Part shown: piece by piece, positions 21,601 through 32,708 of the stretch
Layout: the number at the start of each line of letters is the position of its first letter
How positions within the stretch are numbered: position 1 is the stretch's first letter
Origin: Limonium bicolor
Taxonomy: Eukaryota; Streptophyta; Magnoliopsida; Caryophyllales; Plumbaginaceae
NCBI GenBank assembly: GCA_023374045.1
Contig: CM041779.1
Coordinates: 272,462,062-272,526,061, forward strand
DNA length: 64,000 nt
Reading direction: 5' to 3'
The notes under the pieces: model-generated
Databases searched by the model: none
The model's input: the letters and a program-made list of their open reading frames with translations, nothing else
Told to the model about the DNA's origin: nothing
Position numbers and translations under genes: made by a program

Positions 21601-22330
21601 CAAAAAACAAGAAGCAAGGAGCAGCTCTGCACCTCTTTTTACTCATGATTGGGCAACCTACATGCTTTGATTACTTTTGCTTTCTTCACTCTACTAGCGA
21701 GAAAGGAATAGACATACTTATCCTCTCCATGCTCTTCACAACATTGACGAATGGAAACACACTGTTCTACCTCTGCCATTATCTTCACGATACAACAGGC
21801 TAACAAATTCATGCACTACCACCTTGATTCATCCTCATCTGTCACGGTAATTTTACTCCAGCAAGCGAGCAAGGAATGTTAATGCTCCTCTGTTGATTTT
21901 TCTAAACTACCGATAATTTTGCATCTCAAACCTGGAGACAAAGAAACATACGTGCTCTACCTTCTTCATTCTCTTCATGTTGTTGACGAACGGAGAAACA
22001 ATACAACTCTGCACCCTCTTCTTCATTCTCTTCATGTCGGTGATATTGCAACCCACTGGCGAATAAAGTGTACATGCTCCTCTGTTCATCCTCTTCACAC
22101 AGCATGCATGCGAGCAAGGAATATATATATTCCTCTGTTCACGCGTTCAAGGAGCATCATGATGTGCCTCCATCTTTCTCACTTCAGTTAGCGAACAGGG
22201 CAACCTAGAAACGGACCTACTCTTTGCATCCTTCATCCCTCTCTCGTCTGGTGAATGAGGAACATACATGTTCTACTTCATCTTCTTCATTGACGCTAGC
22301 GCGCGCATAAGGAACAAACACCCACCGCCT
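21600..22330. repeat. Degenerate tandem repeat, unit about 80-100 bp
   Basis: Blocks with the order gcgagcaaggaa, then acatgctc, then ctctgttcat and cttcttcattctcttcat recur at least six times with strong divergence, for example near 21695, 21860, 21950, 22010, 22075, 22110 and 22255. Frames through it on both strands are by-products of the repeat. Confidence 0.6.
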
Positions 22331-22641
22331 GCTGGAAACCTCATTTGCTCTTTGACAGTCATCATTGCTTGCTCCCTTCTTCATTTTGTTCAACCTCAGT
22401 TTTGCTCTTCTGTTTCACACCTTTCCAGAACAACAACAAAACAGGTCTGCACTTCCACCTATCTTGAACACTCGTTCCAATCTTCTCTCTTTGGTCATTG
22501 TGCGTCTTGGCTTAAACCCAAGATAGGTGTGGAGTCTCTCTTTAATATTCCGACTATAATCAATCAAATCAGAGTTGTTTCTTCATGAAATTGGCTAGAC
22601 TCTTGCGTTCTCTGCTGCTGTTGCTTGTCATGTTTTCTTTA
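22331..22641. other. No gene recognised
   Basis: Sequence between the degenerate repeat and the next copia. A plus frame to 22588 exists but shows no domain. ttttctttag at 22633-22642 could be a splice acceptor, interrupted by the copia insertion right after it. Confidence 0.35.
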
Positions 22642-22646
22642 GTCCA

Positions 22647-22845
22647 TGAGACTTAGAGAACTGAAAATTCCTTATTATTATTATGTGTAAAAGCTATATA
22701 TCAAATGTTAAGCAGGATAAGTGCTTATACAAGTGTACTTATACAGAAGAAGGAACGGGAATATAAACCTAGAACTAGAGAAGATAAGTAACGGATATAT
22801 TGTAACAGAATACATGAGAATATGTATAGACTTATACTCCTAACA
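22647..22845 (-). repeat. 3' LTR of copia at 22647-27712
   Basis: 199 bp. Differences from the other LTR: a 2-base and a 2-3-base length change in repeat tracts, and tgagac versus tgagagac at the outer end. Confidence 0.93.
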
Positions 22846-22857
22846 CCCCCCCTCAAG
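22846..22857 (-). other. Polypurine tract of copia at 22647-27712
   Basis: TTGAGGGGGGG on the minus strand, directly before the TGTTAGG LTR start. Confidence 0.82.
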
Positions 22858-22859
22858 AC

Positions 22860-23533
22860 CGACTCTGGGAACTGTGGAGGTCTTGCAAGAGTATAAGGCC
22901 GATGTCGTGCAGATAGAGGAGTAAGATTTGCCGGGAAGAGTCTTAGTGAGAAAGTCAGCCAGTTGGTCTTTATTGGATATGTGTTTCACAATGATGAGGC
23001 CATCTTGGATTTGTTGTCTCACATAGTGAATGTCGATCTCGATGTGCTTGGTGCGTTGGTGCTGTACTGGATTTTTAGCGATGTATACTGCAGATCTGTT
23101 GTCACAATGAAGTGGGACTGGGGAAATCTCTGTGATGCCGAGTTCACTGATCAAGCGGGTGAGCCATGATAGTTCACTTGTAACAGCCCTCATCGCACGG
23201 TATTCAGCTTCTGCTGACGAGAGAGAAATGCTTTGTTGTTTCTTCGATTTTCCAGGAGAGTGGTGATCTGCCCAGCATGATGTAGTATCCAGAAACAGAA
23301 ACGACGTGTGTCTTGACATCCAGCCCAATCGCTGTCGCAGTAAGCAAGCAAGGAGAAGTCTGAATCATTGTTGAGATGGATTCCATATTGTGTTGTTCCT
23401 TGCAGATACTGCAGGGTGTGCAGAGCTGCTCGCATGTGAGTGTGGTGGGTGCCTGCAGAAACTGGCTTAGTAGTTGTGTTGTGAAACATATATCAGGTCG
23501 AGTGTGAGTTAAATAATTCAATTTACCGATCAA
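22860..23533 (-). pseudogene. copia RNase H
   Basis: Starts with the connection segment GKLNYLTHTRPDICFTTQLL (frame to 23204) and shifts twice near 23270-23330 around LLAYCDSDWAGCQDT. It then runs in frame with SISLSSAEAEYRAMRAV, LHCDNRSAVYIAKNPVQHQR and DQLADFLTKTLPG to the end. The DSDWAG, AEAEY and CDN motifs hold the catalytic acids. Confidence 0.9.
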
Positions 23534-24934
23534 GCTGCGATAAGAGTTGGGTTAGGAATGATCTCACCATTGGCTGAACTGATTTTCATGTGGAAGGAAG
23601 AGGAAACAGAAATGTCAGTACCATTGCTGTTGTATTCCTTGAGTATTTCTGTACAAAACTTGCGCTGAGTGATAATTAACCTGTAGAATGATGAAGAAAT
23701 TCCATACCCAAAAAAAATGAAGTTTGCCAAGATCCTTTATTTTAAATTCGTGATCAAGGTGTTGTTTGACACTGGTGATTTCATTCTGATCACTCCCTGT
23801 TAAGAGAATGTCATCTACATAGACAGCAAGAACAGTTAACTTGTTCAAGTTATTTTTCAGAAAAATAGAATAATCATTGCAAGATCTTGTATACCCTAAA
23901 GATTCCAAGAATGTACTAAGTCTTGCAAACCATTGTCTTGACGCTTGTTTTAAACCATAGAGAGATTTTCTTAAACGACAAGCATTGATTCTGCTTTCTA
24001 CTTTTAAGCCTTTTGGTAGCTGCATATATATTTCTTCTTGAAGATTACCATGGATGAATGCATTGTTAACATCCATTGATCTATGATCCATTTTTGTTTG
24101 ACAGCTATTGCTAAGATGGTTCTGATTGTAGTCATTCTGACCACAGAGAGAATGTTTCAGTGTAATCCAAGCCATATTTTTGACTGAAACCTTTGGCAAC
24201 TAGTCTTGCTTTGTAGCGTTCTATTGTGCCATCAGCTTTCAGTTTTGTTTTAAAGACCCACTTACAGCCTATTGCCTTTTTATGTTGGGAGTTTTGTTAA
24301 CTCCCATGTACCATTTTCAGTTAGGGCTGTAAGTTCAGTGTTAATAGCCTCAACCCAGTGTTTGTGTTTTAAGGCTTCCTCATATGTCTGAGGGTCTTGT
24401 AATTCCATGATATTGTTTATGGTAGAGAAATTGTGGGCTGAGGTGGCAGCCAGAGAGAGAGTGGGAGTGATGTCTGTCAGAGAATGAAGAGAGAAAGAGG
24501 GTTTATCAGAAGGGGGAAGATGGTGGTATTGAATCTATTTCTGAGTATTTCAGTAAATGTGTCCTGCTCAAGGAAGGTAGAGCTGGTGTGATAATCCTGC
24601 AAATATGGTGGAGGATTTCTTGTTTTGGTGGATCTTCGGAGAGTTTCTTGGGCAGTGGGAGGGTTGTTGTTGTTTGTGTCTGATGAGGTGGGAGAGGAAG
24701 GGTTTAGAAAAGAAGTGATTTCTGATTGGGTTTCTAGGTGGTGAAACAGGTGGTGTAACAGATGGTAAGGGAGGTGGGATCTCGTCATCAGAAACATATA
24801 CTGGTGTGTGGGAATGGAATGGTGGTTTTGTTTTCTGAATCTGTGGTGAATGGAGGAAGGTGTGGGTAGGGATGCTTGAAAGGGAAATTGTTTCATGGAA
24901 TTGACATCTCTAGATATAATGATTTTGTTATCCT
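23534..24934 (-). pseudogene. copia linker and reverse transcriptase
   Basis: A Ser/Thr/Pro/His-rich linker (24477-25052 frame) precedes the [36 protein letters not shown] and [18 protein letters not shown] (YVDD near 23811-23822) lie in the open frame 23615-24199. Between 24200 and 24476 the RT N-terminus is broken. Another shift at about 23715 separates the KDLGKLHFF region from its continuation. Confidence 0.9.
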
Positions 24935-25922
24935 CTAAAGATAGTAATGTATATCCTTTTGTCTTTGTGCCAATCCTAAGTGCACGCAAGGTTTGGATTT
25001 TGAACTGAATTTTCCTTGTTTGGGACCGAGGATTAGTGCATAGGCTAGACAACCAAAAGTTTTCAAATTTTGGTAGTCTACTGGTTTGTTGTAGAGGACT
25101 TCGTATGGGTTTTGGCCTTGAAGAGAGGAGGAAGGCAACTTATTTATAATATCTGTGGCGGCTAATAAGCATTCTCCCCAATCTAAAGGAATTTTGGATT
25201 GGTGAAAAAGGGCTCTAGCAGTATCCAGAAGATATCTATGTTTTCTTTCCACTATTCCATTTTGCTGTGGTGTGTGGGCAAGATGTTTGATGTAAGATGC
25301 CTAGGGTAGTGAAATAATGTTTTCCTTCATTAGATTTACCAAGTTCGAAAGCATTATCAGACCTAACACATTTCACTTTCCTGTTAAATTGTCTTTCTGC
25401 ATAAGTGATGAAATGTTGTATGAATAAGAAAGCTTCTGATTTTGATTCAAGTAATTTGATCCAAAGGGCTCTGCTTTTATCATCAACAATGCTGAGGAAA
25501 TATTTTTTGTTGTTGTGACTAGGTTGTTTAAAAGGGCCACAGATGTCTAAATGAATAAGATCAAAAATATCAGCAGTGGTTGTAACAGAGTGGGGAAATG
25601 GCAACCTATGATTTTTAGCCCTATTACAACTGTCACATAGAAAATTTGGATCTATATCAGCACGTTTAATAAGTTGAAGTTTCAGAAGTTTATCAAGGGG
25701 AGTATGGCCTAATCGTAAATGCCAGAGAACCACATTGTTTGTAACAGAAGAGGAGAAAACATCTTTATTAATGTCATGCTCATTAGCAGCAAGCAAGAGT
25801 TTGGCATTACAAGCAGATTCTAAATGAGTATTACAGTTTCTATTCCTTTTGTCTAGGAAATCATCTAAGCAAGTAGCATCCAGAACATACAAACCATTTT
25901 TCTGAAAAGCAAAGGCACACAT
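24935..25922 (-). pseudogene. copia integrase
   Basis: The pre-integrase motif LWHLRLGHTPLDKL and CDSCNRAKNHRLPF form the HHCC zinc domain. LIHLDICGPF has the first Asp, KCVRSDNAFEL the second, and WNSGKKT/MERKHRYLLD spans the third position (Glu in ERKH) across a frameshift at about 25245. ATDIINKLPSSSLQGQNPYE and the GKFSSKSKPCVHLG block follow. Integrase inserts the element cDNA into the genome; the single shift splits this copy. Confidence 0.92.
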
Positions 25923-26261
25923 ATATTGGTTTCATGGTCCTGCAAAGAACATGTAGATTCACAAGTTATCATTCTAGCCTTTATCTGATGCAGAAATTTC
26001 CGAGTAGACAGTAAAAGAATTTGAAACTTGGAACATATAGCACATGCTGTAGCATAAACTTATTAGTTAGTTTAACTGTACCAAAACCTTTAATACATCC
26101 AGAATGACCATCAGGCATTTTCACGGTGGTATGGCAGAGAGTAAAATCATGATCAAGAAACAGATTAATATCACCACATATATGGTCCGTAGCACCAGAG
26201 TCTACTACCCACAAGTTGCGAAAATCATTCATAGAGCTGGTGTTTAAGGCAGAAACAAGAA
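25923..26261 (-). pseudogene. copia aspartic protease
   Basis: WVVDSGATDHICGD gives a canonical DSGAT active site, encoded near 26190-26215. The frame is open 25981-26232 and ends with a break before the pre-integrase region. The expected size and position between gag and integrase are kept. Confidence 0.9.
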
Positions 26262-27446
26262 TTATACCTGCGAACTGATTAAAGAAATCAGTTCCATGTG
26301 CAGTGTGTTTTGTGTTGTCTTCTCAAGGTAAGCGCTCAAAGAGGCAATCTGGCGAGGACTGAGACCAGGAACAGATGTGGATTTGTCTTTGATGTGGGTA
26401 GTCAACGCCTGGAGTTGTTCGTTGGTAAAGCCCGGAACTGGCAAAGTGGCGGTAGTGTCTGTGGGTGAATCTTCGGTCAAGGCGGCGGACACAGGATTCT
26501 TGGGCTTGTTGCGCCAGTAACTGGGAAAAGTCCCCTTGACCCAGTAGCAGTCATCATAAGAATGCCCTGTCTTTTTTACAGTGGGTACATTTGATCTTTG
26601 TGGCATCGGGACGAACGAGGTGATTTTGGGCCCAGAAGATGTACGGTTGGTGGAATTAGGGTTTGTAGCAACGAACGCAAGACCGTCATCGAGTTCTCCC
26701 TTGCGATTCTTGCGAGATTGGCGATGATGTTCCTCCTGGCGCAACATAGAATATACACTATCAATGGACGGTAAAGGACTGATCATTAGGATGTTGCTGC
26801 GGATAGTTTTGTAAGTGTCGCTGAGACCCATGAGGAAGTCGAAGATGCGTTCATTGTCGCGGAGCTTCAGGGCATCCACAGCAGAACCACATGTACAAGG
26901 TGAGAGGTTGACAAGTTGATTTTGCTCATTCCAAACCTTAATCCAGCGAGTGTAGTATTCATTAATGGAGTCGCGGCCTTGTTCGATGCTGTGAGATCTT
27001 GTCGAAGAGTATAAAGACGCGTCTCTGGGGGTCATCCCACCGTTTGCAAAGATTCGCCCAAGCTTGGGCAGCAGTAGGGTAGTAGATTATGCTCTCTTTG
27101 ATGGATTCGGAGACCGAATTGAAAAGCCATGCCAGAACCATATGGTTGGCGTTGTCCAGTCGATTTGTTTGGAAGAATCGTAGTTGGCGCGCTGAATTTC
27201 ACCGGTGAGGAACCAATCTTGCTTTTGGTAGAAAGACTGACAATGAAGGCGCGTTTCCAGGTCGAAAACCCTTGCCATCGAATTTGTGTGTTAATTGTGT
27301 GCTGGGACTATCGGAGGATGGATATAGAGAATCTTGTCTCTTGCGGGTGTTTGTGGTGTGGCAGGAATGTCGCCGGAAGGAGATTTTCCAGACAGAGATT
27401 GATCGGGTGTTTTGTTTGTGAGGATTTCGTCGTCTCCGTCAGCCAT
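26262..27446 (-). pseudogene. copia gag
   Basis: An ATG at 27446 starts MADGDDEILTNKTPDQSLSG, followed by a shift. A second open part at 27087-27278 and a third at 26262-27035 hold the UBN2-type gag core (INEYYTRWIKVWNEQNQLVN, LRDNERIFDFLMGLSDTYKT). The zinc-knuckle region reads KKTGHSYDDC; the first two Cys are lost to a frame break near 26590. At least three lesions separate the pieces. Confidence 0.88.
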
Positions 27447-27502
27447 GGAAAGGGAGAACAAGGGTTTCTTGATTTGTCGATGTGTTGTAGTCTCTTACAC
27501 AA

Positions 27503-27511
27503 CTGATACCA
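27503..27511 (-). other. Primer binding site, tRNA-Met type
   Basis: TGGTATCAG on the minus strand directly follows the 5' LTR, then TTGTG instead of the usual AGC, so the match to initiator tRNA-Met is limited to the core. Confidence 0.85.
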
Positions 27512-27712
27512 TGAGAGACTTAGAGAACTGAAAATTCCTTATTATTATATTATGTGTAAAAGCTATATATCAAATGTTAAGCAGGATAAGTGCTTATACA
27601 AGTGTACTTATACAGAAGAAGGAACGGGAATATAAACCTAGAACTAGAGAAGATAAGTAGGATATATTGTAACAGAATACATGAGAATATGTATAGACTT
27701 ATACTCCTAACA
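27512..27712 (-). repeat. 5' LTR of copia at 22647-27712
   Basis: 201 bp, starting TGTTAGGAGT and ending AAGTCTCTCA on the minus strand. TATA-like tatata motifs occur within it. Confidence 0.93.
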
Positions 27713-27717
27713 GTCCA

Positions 27718-27952
27718 GGTCACAGAATACTAATCTTGAATCTGACATGAATGCGGACCACGCCCCAGCCCAAACTTGATAACCTACTTTTAGTGCTCCA
27801 TTTGAGGCTAATCATGCTCGCCTCTACCAATATTGAATCATAGTCCCCTTCGAACCCTCTTACTTCATTTCTCTCATCCAATTGTATTCATATATTGACT
27901 TCCGTTTATTTCTCTACGTTTGTATGGCTTTGTGTTTCTTTTTTTTTTGCAG
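27718..27952. other. Host sequence between two copia elements, intron-like at its end
   Basis: No coding frame of note. It ends in a T-rich tract (27937-27948) followed by gcag, a good plant splice acceptor. Confidence 0.4.
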
Positions 27953-28055
27953 GGAATCTGTTTACTTCTTGTATAGGGCACTCTTCTGCTCAGTGTGAAA
28001 ATGACTCATTACTGGTGCCTGAAACATTCCGAAACGTCATGAGTACTACCTTCAG
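27953..28055 (+). pseudogene. Candidate host exon, part 1 (interrupted by copia)
   Basis: After the poly-T/GCAG acceptor at 27937-27952 the frame reads NLFTSCIGHSSAQCENDSLL and continues to the copia target duplication ttcag at 28051-28055. When the insertion and one duplication copy are set aside, the same frame continues uninterrupted into 32709-32802 and ends in TAG, 65 codons in all. I do not recognise the protein and no other exon is assured, so this remains a candidate terminal exon. Confidence 0.4.
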
Positions 28056-28237
28056 TGAAAACGTAGCGAATATGTATTGTATTGAGTATATTCATAAGTG
28101 TGTTCGTGTGTATGTATTACAGCCCTAATAGAGAGTATTTATAGAAGACTGTAAATGGACTGTAGTATAACATCAGATATAACCGATGGGCTATTATTCT
28201 AAAGAGATATTATGGGCCTGGGCTGATCAGGCCTTTA
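28056..28237 (-). repeat. 3' LTR of copia at 28056-32703
   Basis: 182 bp. The polypurine tract GACCGCGGGAGGA (minus strand, about 28238-28250) precedes it. The outer end touches the ttcag duplication. Confidence 0.92.
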
Positions 28238-28252
28238 TCCTCCCGCGGTCCA

Positions 28253-28899
28253 AACTGATCTGCAAGGGGAGTTTGGAGCAAAACATGAGAAACGCAGAAG
28301 TGGCAAGACCCTTCGTGAACCCGTCGGCGATCTGCTCTCTCGCCGGGATGTGCGACACAGTTAGGGTTCCGTTCTGAACCCTCTTGCGAACGAAGAAAAA
28401 GTCTACAGCAACGTGTTTCATTCGACTGTGTAGCACCGGATTGTGACTGAGGTAAGTGGCGCTGATGTTGTCACAATACAAGGTTGGTTCTTTAGCCATA
28501 TAATTCCCAACTCTTGTAGCAACTGAAGTATCCAGATTCCTTCTGCAGTTGCATTCGCCACTGCCTTAAACTCTGCTTCTGTGGAGGAGCGCGCAACAGT
28601 GCGCTGTTTCTTGGAGCTCCACGAAACAAGGTGATGACCGAGGTAAAGACAGAAACCGGTGGTGGAGCGGCGGTCAAGATGCGCACCCACCCAGTCGGCG
28701 TCAGAGAAGATCTCAAGGGTACCGATTGGAGTAGCAGAAAAGAAAAGCCCCATATGCTTCGTGTTTCCCAGGTACCGTAGCAATCTTTTGACTGCTTTCC
28801 AGTGTGACTCTTGTGGTGCTTGCATGTACTGAGATAATCTACTCACTGTGTTTGAATATCTGGGCGAGTAATTGCCAAATTTGTAGAGAACCCACTATG
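28253..28899 (-). pseudogene. copia RNase H
   Basis: SRLSQYMQAPQESHWKAVKR, LEIFSDADWVGAHLDRRST and RTVARSSTEAEFKAVANATA are in frame 28418-28846. CDNISATYLSHNPVLHSRMK and HIPAREQIADGFTKGL follow in 28227-28499. One shift near 28490 divides them. The catalytic acids of the D-A-D-W, E and C-D-N motifs are present. Confidence 0.9.
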
Positions 28900-30052
28900 C
28901 TTCTGTACTGAGTGGGTTCTTGAAAGACTGGTGAGGAGCTGTCATCTAGAGCTTGAGCAGAGTGAATAGAGTAGATACAGCCTTCGAGTGTGAGAGATTA
29001 GTCTTGCCCAGAAGCTCAGAGATATACTTATCTTGCTTCAGGAGAAGTCCTTAGGTGTGTGCGTATAGCAGAAACACCTAGGAAGTAGGACAGAGAGCCC
29101 AAATCTTTCACAGGAAAAACTCGAGATAGACTTAAGATTAGCTTCTGTAGAACCGATGTTGTGCTGCCAGTTAGCAGGATGTCATCAACGTAGACAAGGG
29201 CAAAAACAACATCAGACTGATGTCTGAAAATAAACAGGGAAGAATCCTTAGCTGACATAGTGAACCCTAACTCCAAAAGCTTAGAGCTGAGGGTAGAGTA
29301 CCACGCACGTGGAGATTGCTTTAAGCCATAGAGGGCCTTTTTCAGGCGACAGACATGTGTAGGTCTGGTTTTATCAACAAAACCAGGGGGCTGTTTCACA
29401 AACACCTCCTCTTCCAAATCCCATTTAAAAATGCATTCTGAACATCAAGTTGGCGGATAGGCCAGTTTTTAGAAATGGCAACAGAGAGAACAACCCTTAT
29501 AGTTGTCATCTTGACCACTGGGCTGTATGTTTCTGAAAAATCAATCCCAGCTGCTTGTTGAATCCTTGGGTAACCAACGTGCCTTCCTTCTCTCTATTTC
29601 TCTCCTGTAGCTGTCTTTTTGGTCTTTAAAATCCATTTTACCCCAAGAATGTTGTATTTAGGGTTAAAAGGCACACGATCCCAGGTTTGGGTAGCTATGA
29701 GAGCATCATATTCCTTCTTAATCGCGCATCCCTCCATTCTGGGAACTTTTGAGCTTGAGTGAAAGAAGGAGATTCTGGAATAGGATCCACAGAGGTAGTA
29801 AGGGTAGTTGCTGAACACCATGGTATTGTTCCATCTGTCCTGACCAAAGGCTTATGAATGTTAGCCTTGGCACGAGTAACCATGGGATGATTGGGTGCAG
29901 TGGGCAAAGGTGGGTAGTAGGTGGGTTCTGTGTGGAGAAGGGGGTAGTATCTGGCTGTGTAGAAAATATGCCAGGACTGGGCTGCCGTGGGGGAGTAGGT
30001 GAGGAAATAGGTGGAGAGTTTGTGGTCAAAGTTGGAGTAGCAGGAGGGGTTA
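28900..30052 (-). pseudogene. copia linker and reverse transcriptase
   Basis: A Pro/Thr-rich linker precedes CAIKKEYDALIATQTWDRVP (29594-29821). [33 protein letters not shown] and [16 protein letters not shown] (YVDD near 29180-29195) are in the open frame 29028-29417, ending [12 protein letters not shown]. Stops and shifts occur between 29418 and 29593. Confidence 0.9.
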
Positions 30053-31074
30053 TTAGAACTGTAGAAGGAACCAGAACTGAAATAACAGCAGAAGTGTTGG
30101 GAGTAGAAGAGGAGTTGGTTTTGTGGAGTGTAGAGGAAAATGTGTCTCGTTGAAGACAACATCTCTGCTGATGTAGTTTCTTCCAGAGGTAGGACAGTAG
30201 CAAATGTAGCCACTGTGATTAGGAGAATATCCCAACAAGAAAACACACTCAATGGTACGAAAGCTTAGCTTGTGAGGATTGTGTGGTCTTAGGTTTGGCC
30301 AAGCTGAGCATCCAAACACCCTAAGTATAGAATAATCTGGGGATTTACCATACAGGACCTCATAGGGTGTTTTGTACTGCAGAACCTTAGAAGGTGTTCT
30401 GTTGACAGAAGAAAACTGCTGTTCTGAAAGCATAGGTCCAGAACTTAAAATCCATGTGAGACTGAGCAAGAAGGGAGAGACCCTTATCACTGTGTATCTG
30501 TTTCTAACTTCAACTGTGCCATTTTGCTGATGTGAATATGGACAAGTGAATCTGTGTCCAATTCCATATTCACAGTGAGAGTTTTAAGTCCCTGAAACTC
30601 TCCTCCCCCATCTGTTGAATTGTTTTGATTGTTGAAGAAAAATGATTCTGAACAAACCTTATGAAAGCATCAAAAACAGATATCACATCTGACTTCCTTG
30701 CCAAAGGGAAAAGCCAAACAAACTTAGAGTAATCATCTACAATAAGTAGAAAATATCTGTAACCATCAATTGAAGGTATAAATGCTGGTCCCCATACATC
30801 TAGAAACATAAGCTCAAAATTGGAAACATGTAGTGTGTAGTGTTGCTCAAAAATGAGGAAAAGCATGTAATTTGCCCTTACAACAGGCATTACAAAATTC
30901 CTTGTTCTTATCAGACAGAACAGGTAGGTTATTACAAGAAATAATCCTATTAGTAATGTCCATAGAGGGATGGCCCAGCCTCTGATGCCAAGTAGTGGAG
31001 GACACCTTCTTATTCTGTAGCTTGGTGTAATGAAGCAGGGGTGCTGGGTGTGGCAGGAAACACGTAAACACCAT
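30053..31074 (-). pseudogene. copia integrase
   Basis: TTWHQRLGHPSMDI and CNACCKGKLHAFP (30847-31074) are the zinc domain. FLDVWGPAF and LLIVDDYSKFVWLFPL follow (30570-30890). After a break, HRFTCPYSHQQNGTVEV lies near 30520-30550, and TPSKVLQYKTPYEVLYGKSP with CVFLLGYSPNHSGYICY in 30053-30490. The family's Asp residues are visible, and a Glu follows NGTV. Several frame changes. Confidence 0.9.
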
Positions 31075-31479
31075 CCTTAACTGAACCTCGAAGTAGAGTC
31101 CTCTTGGTGTGAATATCCTTAAAACAAAGGAAGTTGAGTTGAACTCAAATAAACATCATTATCTTCACAGAATTGTCGGACTGATAATAAATGCTTATTA
31201 AGAGATGGTGAGTGATAGATCTTGGATAAAACTAAAGGCACCAGGGGGTGAGAGAGGGAACCTGATCCTTGGTGTGTATTCCAAGAGATGAGCCATCCCC
31301 TAAGGTAACAGATTCTGGTCCCATGTACTCAGTAGCACCCATGTTGAGCCTATTGTAATCACCAGTGAAATGGTGTGTTGCAGCAGTATCTGCCAACCAC
31401 TCATTAGTAGATATTTTGCCGTAGCATTGGCTGAAAAATTAGGAGGAGAGATCTGATATGCCTGATTAAATCTATGATA
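31075..31479 (-). pseudogene. copia aspartic protease
   Basis: The active-site region reads WLADTAATHHF, with DTAAT instead of DSGAT, followed by MGATEYMGPESVTLGDGSSL. No long open frame survives; two or more shifts cut it. The changed active site plus shifts predict no activity. Confidence 0.8.
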
Positions 31480-32443
31480 GCAGACAGCTGCTACATGCCC
31501 TTTCTTTTGGCATATTTGGCACGAAGGCCTTGTGTCTGGTTGGCCAGTAAAGTAGGATCCTCCTCTTCCTCCTTGTTTATTATAAGATCCCCTACCCTTT
31601 GACTGATATCCTTGTGATCCATTGACTTAGATCGGAATAATTCTTTCCTCTGCCATAGTTTTGCTTGTTCTTATTCTGACCAGAAGAACCAGAAGCCTCT
31701 GTGGCATTAATACAAACAGGTTCCACTCCCTGTTTCTGATTCTGATTTATAACTTCTTCATAACTCAACAAAAAGTTATAAAGCTGACTAGGTGTACAAA
31801 AATCAGCACGAGTGAGAATGTTAGCAGTAACAGGATCATATTCTCTAGGTAAGCCACGAAGAATATATGACTGAAATTCCCTGTTAGATACTTTGTGGCC
31901 TGTGATATTCAGATCTGAAGTGAGGGATCTAGCCCGACTAAAATAGTCTGTGATTGATCTTCTGATTTCTTAGAAAGAGTAGCCAATTTCATATTTAACT
32001 GGCCTAAATGTGCTGCAGTTTGAGCAGCAAAAGAATCATGCAGATCTTGCCATACCTCAGCCGAGGTTGAAAGTTCAAGTACTTGAGAAACAACAGCAGG
32101 TGATAGTGATAGAAATAAAATGGACATTAGGAGCTGATCCTGCTGAATCATTTTGTATAAGCGGGATTTAATGCTCCATTAAGCATTGGGGAGGGGCAGG
32201 GAAATGATCCATCTAAAAACTTATAGAGATCATTACCTCGAAGGAATGGTAAAATCATTCCCTTCCATAGCCTGAAATTGTCTTGAGTGAGCTTAACAAG
32301 GTGTGCAGCAGCCGATAACACTGATTGAGTTCCTTGTTGTGCAGGTTGATTCAAAAGACAAGATCCAGTAATGTCATCGTCATTTTCAGTGAGTCCTTTC
32401 CACCAGTAGCTCCAGAGTTAACCGATTCTGGTGTCTCCATGAA
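31480..32443 (-). pseudogene. copia gag with zinc knuckle
   Basis: An ATG at about 32438 starts METPESVNSGATGGKDSLK, then shifts. HLVKLTQDNFRLWKGMILPF (32148-32354) and SAEVWQDLHDSFAAQTAAHL (31909-32151) mark the UBN2 gag. The zinc knuckle CQICQKKGHVAAVC is encoded at about 31477-31519 and is intact in spacing. A Gly/Asn/Gln-rich stretch precedes it. Confidence 0.88.
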
Positions 32444-32512
32444 GAAGAAGACATAAGCAAGAGAGGAGCAGTCCCAGATCTGGAATCGCCTAGAGACAGC
32501 GATCCATAGGGA

Positions 32513-32524
32513 GCTCTGATACCA
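32513..32524 (-). other. Primer binding site, initiator tRNA-Met type
   Basis: TGGTATCAGAGC on the minus strand, a perfect copia consensus site adjoining the LTR. Confidence 0.92.
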
Positions 32525-32703
32525 TGAAAACGTAGCGAATATGTATGTATTGAGTATATCATAAGTGTGTTCGTGTGTATGTATTACAACCCTAATAGAG
32601 AGTATTTATAGAAGACTGTAAATGGACTGTAGTATAACATCAGATATAACCGATGGGCTATTATTCTAAAGAGATATTATGGGCCTGGGCTGATCAGGCC
32701 TTA
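32525..32703 (-). repeat. 5' LTR of copia at 28056-32703
   Basis: 179 bp. On the minus strand it opens with GGCCTGATCAGCCCAGGCCC, followed by tatttatag-type TATA sequence near 32605. Confidence 0.92.
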
Positions 32704-32708
32704 TTCAG

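Larger units (their letters stand above)
22647..27712 (-). mobile_element. Complete Ty1/copia element with nearly identical LTRs
   Basis: The element reads on the minus strand: 5' LTR 27512-27712, primer site 27503-27511, gag-pol, polypurine tract at about 22846-22857, 3' LTR 22647-22845. LTRs are TG...CA. The target duplication is gtcca at 22642-22646 and 27713-27717. The two LTRs differ only by three short indels and, as far as I can see, no substitution. Despite this youth the coding region is broken several times. It belongs close to the fragment at 620-1837. Confidence 0.95.
28056..32703 (-). mobile_element. Complete Ty1/copia element, LTRs TA...CA
   Basis: Minus-strand element: 5' LTR 32525-32703, primer site 32513-32524, gag-pol, polypurine tract at 28238-28252, 3' LTR 28056-28237. 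The target duplication is ttcag at 28051-28055 and 32704-32708. The LTR starts TAAGGCC (or TAAAGGCC) and ends GTTTTCA, so the 5' terminus is TA. LTRs differ by one substitution and about three indels. The coding region is complete in order but frameshifted repeatedly. Confidence 0.94.
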
